DNA from: JADLDB01 sp040755835
GTDB lineage: Bacteria > Myxococcota > Myxococcia > Myxococcales > Myxococcaceae
DNA: 64,000 nt
Assembly (NCBI GenBank): GCA_040755835.1
Contig: JBFMAB010000049.1
Location: forward strand, 1 to 64,000
Direction of reading: 5' to 3'
Shown: in pieces, positions 27,698 to 34,077 of the stretch
Layout of the letters: each line of letters opens with the position of its first letter
Position numbering within the stretch: position 1 is the stretch's first letter
Notes under the pieces: generated by a model
Seen by the model: only the letters and a program-made list of their open reading frames with translations
Databases searched by the model: none
What the model was told of the DNA's origin: nothing
Translations under genes and position numbers: made by a program

Positions 27698-28918
27698 CTA
27701 CCGCGCACGCGAGAGGCGCGCGTCGAGGAAGGCGAGGAGGTCGGCGTGGGTCACCTGGCGTTGGCGGCACGCACGGGCGAGGGCGGTGGAGCCGTCGGCG
27801 CCGGCGCGGAAGGCCGCGAGGGCGGTGGCGATGACGCCGTCCCCGCCGCGCTCGCGCATCAGCTCCACCATCGCGTAGCTCTGCGCGCAGGCGAGGCCGG
27901 CGTCACCCGCGGCGTGGATGGAGGAGAAGCTGCCATCGAGCGAGCTGAAGGGGATCGAGGTGCGGTTCTTCCGCATGAGCTCCCAGCGGGGCCGCGGCTC
28001 GGGCTCGCCGGCGAAGGCCTGGGCGACGCCCTCGTCGAACCAGCGGGGCGTGCGCGCGCCGAGCGACGTCAACCGCGCGTGGAGGGGCTCGTGTCGCAGC
28101 GCCACCGCGTTGACGACGCCGTCGCCGGCGGCCACCACGCGCAGGGTGCCGTCGGAGAGGCCGCCGGACCACGCGGGGACACAGGACACCGCGAGCAGCT
28201 CGGAACGCGACGGGTAGATGACGACGGTGAGGCGCGCGCGGCGCGGGCTGCCGGTGAAGGCGGCGGCCGCGTCGAGGTCGCGGTGCACCGTCGAGGCCAC
28301 GTCCGCGGCCTGCGCCTCCGAGAGCAGTTCGGGCGGCCACAGCACGGTGACGCCGCCGCGGGTGAGACGGTGGTAGTCGCGCTGCATGTCGCGCTGCAGC
28401 TCGAGGCGGGCGCGCAGGCGCGAAGGGCCGGGCGACGGGTCGGCGGCGAGGTACGTGGACAGCCCGTCGAGGGCTTCGTCCAGCTCGGCGCCGTCGCGGG
28501 TCGCTTCGGCGAGCGCGAAGCCGACGGCGGGAACGTTCGGGAGGAGCGCCCGTGCACGGCGCAGCGCAGCGAGCTGCTCGTCGTGTCGGCCCTGCGCCCG
28601 CGCGACCACCGCGAGGGTCACCTGCGCGGAGGCGTCGTCGGGCGTGGCGATCGCCGCCTGCCGCGCGCGCTCGAGGACGCCGGGCGCCTCGGGCGTGCGC
28701 ACGGCGTCGCGGAGGAGGACCGCGTGCGCGTCCGCACCGACGCCCGCCTCGGCGCGCCGGCGCAGCTCGCCGACGAGGAGCCGGGGGAGCGTGAAGCGGA
28801 GGTCGAAGGACTCGACGCCCGACTCCGGGCAGAAGCCGTCGTCGAAGCGCACGGGAGATGCGGGCAGGGCGGGCGCCAGCGCGGCCGGCTCGCTCGGCGG
28901 CGCAGCGGTGGGGCGCAT
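27698..28918 (-). CDS. Peptidase MA-like gluzincin with helical N-terminal domain
   Basis: The product has 406 residues from ATG 28918. The N-terminal 190 residues are TPR-like helices. The C-terminal half contains LRHEPLHARLTS (residues 275-286), an HExxH zinc motif (His276, Glu277, His280), and WFDEGVAQAF with Glu296 as third ligand, 16 residues downstream. This is the gluzincin pattern seen in peptidase MA-like proteins. Upstream, in a different frame, there is a good signal-anchor sequence (28919-29054), so this start may be the product of a frameshift. If so, the original protein was exported. The gene lies downstream of the minus-strand desaturase. Confidence 0.75.
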   Translation of the reverse strand: MRPTAAPPSEPAALAPALPASPVRFDDGFCPESGVESFDLRFTLPRLLVGELRRRAEAGVGADAHAVLLRDAVRTPEAPGVLERARQAAIATPDDASAQVTLAVVARAQGRHDEQLAALRRARALLPNVPAVGFALAEATRDGAELDEALDGLSTYLAADPSPGPSRLRARLELQRDMQRDYHRLTRGGVTVLWPPELLSEAQAADVASTVHRDLDAAAAFTGSPRRARLTVVIYPSRSELLAVSCVPAWSGGLSDGTLRVVAAGDGVVNAVALRHEPLHARLTSLGARTPRWFDEGVAQAFAGEPEPRPRWELMRKNRTSIPFSSLDGSFSSIHAAGDAGLACAQSYAMVELMRERGGDGVIATALAAFRAGADGSTALARACRQRQVTHADLLAFLDARLSRAR

Positions 28919-29054
28919 GGCGCGCGCGACCGGGAGAGCCGACGCGAGCCGGTGGCGCTTCGGCCGCGGCTCCGGTCATCCGCTGCGCGGCAAGCCGGCC
29001 GGCGACGAGGGCCAGCGGCACGACGGTCAGCCAGGGCTTCACGCGGCTCGCCAC
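28919..29054 (-). other. Signal-anchor coding segment in a different frame from the gluzincin gene
   Basis: From GTG 29054 the minus strand encodes MASRVKPWLTVVPLALVAGR, a positively charged start and a hydrophobic helix, then an Ala/Pro-rich stretch with coding-type third positions until near 28930. Beyond that, third-position G/C bias moves to the gluzincin frame. A one-base indel between about 28918 and 28950 would join the signal anchor to the gluzincin domain. It could be a sequence error or a real mutation. Confidence 0.4.
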
Positions 29055-29114
29055 GACGCCGGTGTCACGCCCGGCGGACCCCAGGTGTACCCGCGTGGCT
29101 GCGGCGGAGTCGGC

Positions 29115-29966
29115 TCAGGCGCGTACGTCGTGCGCGGGCCCGGTCTCCGGAGCGTCGGCGGCCTGCTGCCGGCGCTCGGCCCACAGCGCCCTCGCCGGGT
29201 TGAAGAGGTGCGGGCGGGCGTGGTGCACGCCGTGCGCGTAGATGCCGCAGAACAGCCGATTGCCCCACCAGTAATAACCCGCGTCGAGGTCCACCGGCCG
29301 CATGTCCTCAATGGACTTCGCGGCGCCGCCGTTGTGCGTCGCCCAGTTGAAGTGGATGACGAAGAGGCCGGCCAGCAGGTTCGCCGGCGCGAAGACGAGG
29401 AAGAAGAAGCTCGGGCCCCACACCCGGAACCACACGGCGATCAGCACGACGTTGGTGAGGTAGCTGACCCACGCGCGCTTCTTCTCGGAGGCGCGGTTCT
29501 CCGGCGTGTCGCCCCAGGTGTCGAAGTATTGCTGGAAGAGCTGCTTCTCGACGTTGATGACGGTGCGCCACGCCGTCTCGAAGAATGACGGGAAGTTCGG
29601 GTGCGGATCCTTCTCGCGGTCGTCCGAGTACTTGTGGTGCCGCATGTGGATGATGTCCCAGCTCGCGAAGCGCACCACCACGAGCAGCCCCAGCACCTCG
29701 CCCACCACGCGGTTGATGGCGCGCGGCAGGTTCCCGTGGGTGCAGTTGTGGATGAGCAGGTGCGCCCAGACGAGAGCGAAGAAGGCCAGCGGGAACGCGG
29801 GAATGAACCACCACGCGGGGCCACCCACCACGGGGTGAAAGTCGACGATGGTGAAGACGCCCAGCGCGGCGGCACAGGTGAGGAGCCAGAACCCGTCGTA
29901 CATCAGGTAGAAGCGGCGGTTCTTCTTGAACTGGTTGATCGGATGCGCGGTCAGCGGGTTCGACAA
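29115..29966 (-). CDS. Fatty acid desaturase/hydroxylase-type membrane enzyme
   Basis: The product has 283 residues from TTG 29966, chosen because GGAGGT lies 4 bases upstream; in-frame codons further upstream run into the divergent gene. Three histidine boxes are clear: HLLIHNCTHGN, HMRHHKYSDD and YAHGVHHARPH, the di-iron ligands of integral-membrane desaturases. Four or so hydrophobic segments surround them. It would introduce a double bond or hydroxyl into an acyl lipid in the cytoplasmic membrane. It is divergent from a second, distinct desaturase-type gene at 30056, with only 89 bases between starts. Confidence 0.85.
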   Translation of the reverse strand: MSNPLTAHPINQFKKNRRFYLMYDGFWLLTCAAALGVFTIVDFHPVVGGPAWWFIPAFPLAFFALVWAHLLIHNCTHGNLPRAINRVVGEVLGLLVVVRFASWDIIHMRHHKYSDDREKDPHPNFPSFFETAWRTVINVEKQLFQQYFDTWGDTPENRASEKKRAWVSYLTNVVLIAVWFRVWGPSFFFLVFAPANLLAGLFVIHFNWATHNGGAAKSIEDMRPVDLDAGYYWWGNRLFCGIYAHGVHHARPHLFNPARALWAERRQQAADAPETGPAHDVRA

Positions 29967-30055
29967 CGGGACCTCCAGGGCCAACGGCGGACGCGCCTCA
30001 TAGCGGCCGGCCCCGTGCGCTGTCCATGGGCCCTGGTGTATGAGGCGCACCTCGT

Positions 30056-30946
30056 ATGCGGCTCAAGCGCCTGGCGGACCTGCGTCAGTTGCTCATCGTT
30101 GGAGTGTACCTGTCGCTGCTGACGGCGATGGTGTTCGTCCCGGCCTGCCGGAACGTGGTCGTGCTGGCGGCGGCCTGCATGTTCAGCTTCTTCGCGCAGA
30201 CGGTGACGCACAACGTGATGCACGCGGGGCCCTTCGAGGCGCGCTGGGCGAACCGGGGCTTTCGCTTCATCTTGAGCTTCTGCGGGCTGTTCCCGGTGTC
30301 GTCGGTGATTCCGTCGCACAACCTGGTGCACCACCACTTCGACGACGACGGGCAGCCCGACTGGGCGTCGCCGTCGCACGCGCGCTTCCGGTGGAACCTG
30401 CTCAACCTGCTGCACTTCCCGAACATCATCGGCCCCATCACCTTCGCGGGCGTCAACCGCTGGGCGCGGGTGGCGGGCCGCGCGGACTACCGGCGGGCGT
30501 CGGCGCAGGAGTCCGTCTTCGCCTTCGGCCTCACCGGCGCGCTCCTGCTGTGGGACTTCTGGACCGTGCTGTTCTTCGTGGTGGTGCCGCAGCTGTGGGG
30601 CGCGCGCTGGTTCCTGCGCGTCAACCTCATCCAGCACGACGGCTGCGACACCGGCTCCGAGTGGAACCACTCGCGGAACTTCACCGGCCGGCTGCTCAAC
30701 TGGGTGTCGGTGAACGCCGGCTACCACACGGTGCACCACAACCGCGCCGGCCTGCACTGGACCGAGCTGCCGCAGGCGCACGCGCGCGACGTGGCGGGGA
30801 GAATCGACCCGCGCCTCGTGGAGAGGAGCCTCCTCTGGTACCTGTTCCGCACGTACGTGCTGCGGCTCTCGCGCGCGCCGCAGCCCGCGCCCGCGGTGGT
30901 GGCCGAGGCTCCGCCGCCAGTCGCCGGGGAGGGTGAACCATGCTGA
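30056..30946 (+). CDS. Second fatty acid desaturase-type membrane enzyme
   Basis: The product has 296 residues from ATG 30056. Histidine boxes are HNVMHAGPF, HNLVHHHFDDD and YHTVHHNRAG, with an additional NLIQHDG motif in the position of the third-box helix seen in FA_desaturase proteins. Several transmembrane segments are evident. The C-terminal 30 residues are Pro/Ala-rich. The protein is only distantly similar to the divergently encoded enzyme, so they probably act on different substrates. The next gene overlaps its end by 7 bases. Confidence 0.85.
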   Translation: MRLKRLADLRQLLIVGVYLSLLTAMVFVPACRNVVVLAAACMFSFFAQTVTHNVMHAGPFEARWANRGFRFILSFCGLFPVSSVIPSHNLVHHHFDDDGQPDWASPSHARFRWNLLNLLHFPNIIGPITFAGVNRWARVAGRADYRRASAQESVFAFGLTGALLLWDFWTVLFFVVVPQLWGARWFLRVNLIQHDGCDTGSEWNHSRNFTGRLLNWVSVNAGYHTVHHNRAGLHWTELPQAHARDVAGRIDPRLVERSLLWYLFRTYVLRLSRAPQPAPAVVAEAPPPVAGEGEPC

Positions 30947-31701
30947 CACCGGAGCTGATGGGCTCGGCGCTGCTGGCGCTCAGCTGGCTGACGGCGCTCC
31001 TCATCGCGCTCGACGCGCTCATCGACGCGCGGGCGCTGCTCGCGAGGCTTCGCGCGTGGCGCACGACGCTCGTCGCCGGCACGGTCGAGGCTGACGAGCT
31101 CGCGGTGCACGAAGTCGAGCAGCGCGTGCGCCTCTTCGACGGCCGGGTGCCGACGCTGGGCTTCTTCGACCGCGCGCACGTGAGCCGGCTGCGGGGCGGC
31201 GCGGTGCGGGTGGGGGACGAGGTGCTCGAGGTGACGGCCGGTCCCGACGCCGAGGTGTGGACGCAGGAGGCCGCCAGGCACGCCGCCGCGGGCTGCCCCG
31301 ACGCCGCGGCCTTCGATGCGCTCGCCGCCCAGGCGAAGGGCGCGGCCGGCGCGTTGCGCACCGTGCACACGCGCATCACGCGCGGCGCCACCGTGTGGCT
31401 CGCGGGCACGCGCGACGGCCAGGCGTTCCGTGCGACCCTGGCGTCCGACGTCGACCCACGCCGCTGGGCGCGCGCGAAGCTGTGGCTTTTGTTGGGCCTC
31501 GTCGTCCTCGACGTGGCGTGGGTCGCTCTGGGCACCGCGCTGGCGCTGTGGCCGCCCGTCTTCGGGCTGGTGAGCAAGGCCGGCGCGGTGGTGCTGGTGG
31601 GGCACTTCCTCGGCCTCACGCCCATCGCCATGGCGCTGCGCGAGAAGGTGCGCCCGCCGGCGACCGCGTTCCTGCGCGGCGAGTGGCAGCGCGCCGTCTG
31701 A
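30940..31701 (+). CDS. Membrane protein of unknown function
   Basis: The product has 253 residues and overlaps the desaturase gene by 7 bases, which implies co-translation. An N-terminal hydrophobic segment (LMGSALLALSWLTALLIAL) is followed by a soluble domain of about 150 residues. Two C-terminal membrane helices follow (LWLLLGLVVLDVAWVALGTA and a second around VFGLVSKAGAVVLVGHF). No known motif is visible. The coupling suggests a role with the desaturase, for example electron supply, complex formation or lipid handling, but nothing in the sequence proves this. Confidence 0.7.
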   Translation: MLTPELMGSALLALSWLTALLIALDALIDARALLARLRAWRTTLVAGTVEADELAVHEVEQRVRLFDGRVPTLGFFDRAHVSRLRGGAVRVGDEVLEVTAGPDAEVWTQEAARHAAAGCPDAAAFDALAAQAKGAAGALRTVHTRITRGATVWLAGTRDGQAFRATLASDVDPRRWARAKLWLLLGLVVLDVAWVALGTALALWPPVFGLVSKAGAVVLVGHFLGLTPIAMALREKVRPPATAFLRGEWQRAV

Positions 31702-31895
31702 CCGGCCGGCCCTTCAGCGCCCGGAGCGGACGACCTTCCAGCGAGACGGGCGGCCGCGTCTGCGGGTCGGGCGGGGCGTCGTCCTCGAAGTTCTCCACCT
31801 TCAGGGCGGCGCGGAAAGAGGCGAAGGTGATGCCGCCCCGGGTGAGGACAGCGAAGGCTGCGACGGCGGTGACGGCGAGCGTCGCGGAGGTGGCG
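31700..31895 (-). pseudogene. Start-less coding-like remnant after the LysM gene
   Basis: On the minus strand, immediately after the stop of the LysM/lysozyme gene, one frame reads with strong coding bias as a hydrophobic helix (ATLAVTAVAAFAVLTRGG) and then LKVENFEDDAPPDPQTRP. No ATG is present upstream in frame; GTG 31798 would omit the helix. It may be a gene whose start was lost, or the displaced tail of an older gene. It also overlaps nothing on the plus strand. Confidence 0.3.
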
Positions 31896-32705
31896 TCAGC
31901 TCTCGCGGTAGAAGCGCTCCGCCGCCTGGCCGCGTGCCGGGTTGATGTACGCGGGCCGCTCGAAGTAGCGGCAGAACGCCATGCCAGCGTCGTACGGGCT
32001 GCTGGTCGCGCGCAGCTTGCCCAGCGCGTAGCTCTCGCTGTGGTTCAGCTCGTACCAGAGGTACTCCAGCTGGCCCTCGAAGGAGGTGGGCGAGTAGCCG
32101 TGCGCCGCCGTCCACTGCTTCATCGCGGCGCCGCGGCCGTTGTGCCACTGCGCGATGCCAAAGGACGTGCCGCCGTCGCCGACCGCGCTGGGGTTGAAGC
32201 CCGACTCGTACAGGAGGTTGCCGGCGATGCCCGCGGCCTGCGCGCGCGTCAGGCCCTTGGACATGAAGAAGGCGATCGTCTGCTGCGCGTTGCCCTTCAC
32301 GCCCGGGCGGTTCTCGATGCCCGAGACGCTGCCGCCCGGCGACGGGGCAGGCGCGGGGGTGGGCGCCGGCGTGCCGTTGCGGCCGGGGATGGTGAGGACC
32401 TGCCCGACGCGGATGAGGTTGGGGTTGGCGATGTGGTTCGCCCGGGCGATGGAGAGGTAGCTGACGCCGAAGCGCGCGCCGATGGCCGACAGGGTGTCGC
32501 CGGGCCGCACCGTGTAGCGGGCGCCGCTCGCGCCGGGCGCCGGCTGGAAGCTGTCCGACGCGCCGGGGATGTTGAGCGAGTGGCCGGCGTAGATGACGTT
32601 GGGGTTGTGGATCTGCGGGTTCGCTCGCATCAGCGCGGCGACCGTCGTGTGGTACCGCGACGCGATGCCCGACAGCGTGTCCCCTGGTCGAATCCGGTAC
32701 GACAT
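31896..32705 (-). CDS. Two-LysM protein with phage-tail-lysozyme domain
   Basis: The product has 269 residues from ATG 32705, with GGAGG about 7 bases upstream. Two LysM domains occupy about residues 2-50 (YRIRPGDTLSGIASRYHTTV) and 62-110 (YTVRPGDTLSAIGARFGVSY). A Pro/Ala linker and a C-terminal domain follow, where GIAGNLLYESGFNP and SFGIAQWHNGRG match phage tail lysozyme/muramidase proteins, with a candidate catalytic Glu in LYESGF. LysM binds peptidoglycan, so it should cut or bind cell-wall glycan. There is no signal peptide, so export must depend on lysis, a contractile injection system or another route. Confidence 0.88.
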   Translation of the reverse strand: MSYRIRPGDTLSGIASRYHTTVAALMRANPQIHNPNVIYAGHSLNIPGASDSFQPAPGASGARYTVRPGDTLSAIGARFGVSYLSIARANHIANPNLIRVGQVLTIPGRNGTPAPTPAPAPSPGGSVSGIENRPGVKGNAQQTIAFFMSKGLTRAQAAGIAGNLLYESGFNPSAVGDGGTSFGIAQWHNGRGAAMKQWTAAHGYSPTSFEGQLEYLWYELNHSESYALGKLRATSSPYDAGMAFCRYFERPAYINPARGQAAERFYRES

Positions 32706-32735
32706 TCCGCGCCTCCGGTGTTCCCCTTTGCTGCA

Positions 32736-32750
32736 GCGGGCCAGGCCCGC
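32736..32750. repeat. Perfect palindrome GCGGGCC-A-GGCCCGC upstream of the LysM gene
   Basis: A 7-bp perfect inverted repeat with a single central base lies 31 bases upstream of the LysM/lysozyme start. It could be an operator or a terminator-like stem for the thiolase transcript reading toward it. Function is not known. Confidence 0.4.
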
Positions 32751-32819
32751 ACTGTCATTGTCCCGGACAGGAGGCCGTCGTCTTCTCGGCGAACCGCCAA
32801 GCGCGTTTGCAGAATCGGG

Positions 32820-32843
32820 GGGAATTTCGGCGGGAATTTCCCG
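32820..32843. repeat. Direct repeat GGGAATTTC plus palindrome CGGGAATTTCCCG
   Basis: GGGAATTTC occurs at 32820-32828 and again at 32832-32840, 12 bases apart. The second copy is part of the 13-base palindrome CGGGAA-T-TTCCCG (32831-32843). The block lies just beyond the thiolase stop (32854), so it could be a weak terminator or a binding site for the LysM promoter. Confidence 0.4.
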
Positions 32844-32853
32844 GGGCGAGGCC

Positions 32854-34035
32854 TCAGTTGCGGCGGTACATCGTCATCACGCACGCGCCGCCGAGGCCGA
32901 GGTTGTGCTGCAGCGCCACTTTCGCGCCCGGCACCTGGCGCTCGCCCGCCTGCCCGCGGAGGTGCCACACCAGCTCGGTGCACTGCGCGAGGCCCGTCGC
33001 CCCCAGCGGGTGGCCCTTGGACAGGAGGCCGCCCGACGGGTTCGTCACCCACGTGCCGCCGTAGGTGTTGTCCCCGTCCCAGATGAACTTCTCGGCGCCG
33101 CCCTCGGGGCACAGCCCGATCGCCTCGTAGGTGAGCAGCTCGTTCGAGGTGAAGCAGTCGTGCAGCTCGATGACCTGCACGTCCTTCGGGCCCAGGCCCG
33201 TCTTCTCGTACAGCTCCGTCGCCGCGGCCTTCGCCATGTCGTAGCCGACCATCTTGATCATCGACTGGCCTTCAAAGGACGACGGGAAGTCCGTCTTCAT
33301 CACCTGGCCCGCGATGTAGACCGGGTTCGACGCGCCGACCTTCTTCGCGAAGTCGTCGCTGCACAGAATCGCCGCCGCCGCGCCGCACGTGGGCGGGCAG
33401 CACTGGAACCTGGTCAGCGGGTCGAACACCTCGTCGCTGGCGAGGATCTGCTCCACCGACAGCACCTCGCGGAACAGCGCGTACGGATTCTTCGACGCGT
33501 GCTTGCGGGCCTTCTCGGCGATCTTCGCGAACGTCTCGCGCCTGGTGTCGTGCTTCCAGCGGTACTCACGCCCCGCGCCGCCGAACATCTGCGCGGCCGG
33601 AGGCGCCGAGGTGAACCCCTGCTGCTGGTTCATGACGTTGACGTGCTGGTCCATCGGGTTGGTGCGGTCGTTGAACTTCGCGCCCAGCGCGCCCTTCTCC
33701 ATCTGCTCGAAGCCGACGGCCAGCACGCACTCGGCCAGCCCGCCTTCGATGGCCTGTCGCGCGAGGAAGAGCGCCGAGCTGCCCGTCGAGCAGTTGTTGT
33801 TCACGTTCACGACGGGGATGCCCGTCATGCCCACCGTGTAGACGGCGCGCTGACCGCACGTGGAGTCCCCGTACACGTAGCCCGCGTACGCCTGCTCCAC
33901 CTGCTGGAAGTCGATGCCCGCGTCCTTCAGCGCCTCCTTGATGGCGCCGCTCGCCATCACCTCGTAGCCGTCCGAGGCGCCGGGCTTCTGGAACTTCACC
34001 ATCCCCACGCCGATGACATTGACCTTGCGACCCAT
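32854..34035 (-). CDS. SCPx-type thiolase (3-ketoacyl-CoA thiolase-like)
   Basis: The product has 393 residues from ATG 34035, with GGAG about 8 bases upstream. NVNNNCSTGSSAL places the acyl-accepting Cys at 82. LHDCFTSNELL and GHPLGATGLAQ match the later catalytic and CoA-binding motifs of the SCPx (sterol carrier protein x) thiolase branch. It would cleave 3-ketoacyl-CoA thiolytically in the cytoplasm. The gene is 42 bases downstream of the multifunctional enzyme gene on the same strand, so together they cover hydration, oxidation and thiolysis of acyl-CoAs. Confidence 0.92.
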   Translation of the reverse strand: MGRKVNVIGVGMVKFQKPGASDGYEVMASGAIKEALKDAGIDFQQVEQAYAGYVYGDSTCGQRAVYTVGMTGIPVVNVNNNCSTGSSALFLARQAIEGGLAECVLAVGFEQMEKGALGAKFNDRTNPMDQHVNVMNQQQGFTSAPPAAQMFGGAGREYRWKHDTRRETFAKIAEKARKHASKNPYALFREVLSVEQILASDEVFDPLTRFQCCPPTCGAAAAILCSDDFAKKVGASNPVYIAGQVMKTDFPSSFEGQSMIKMVGYDMAKAAATELYEKTGLGPKDVQVIELHDCFTSNELLTYEAIGLCPEGGAEKFIWDGDNTYGGTWVTNPSGGLLSKGHPLGATGLAQCTELVWHLRGQAGERQVPGAKVALQHNLGLGGACVMTMYRRN

Positions 34036-34077
34036 GGTTTTCGTTCTCCGTTCTTTCGAGAGTTCAGCGTGAGGGAA

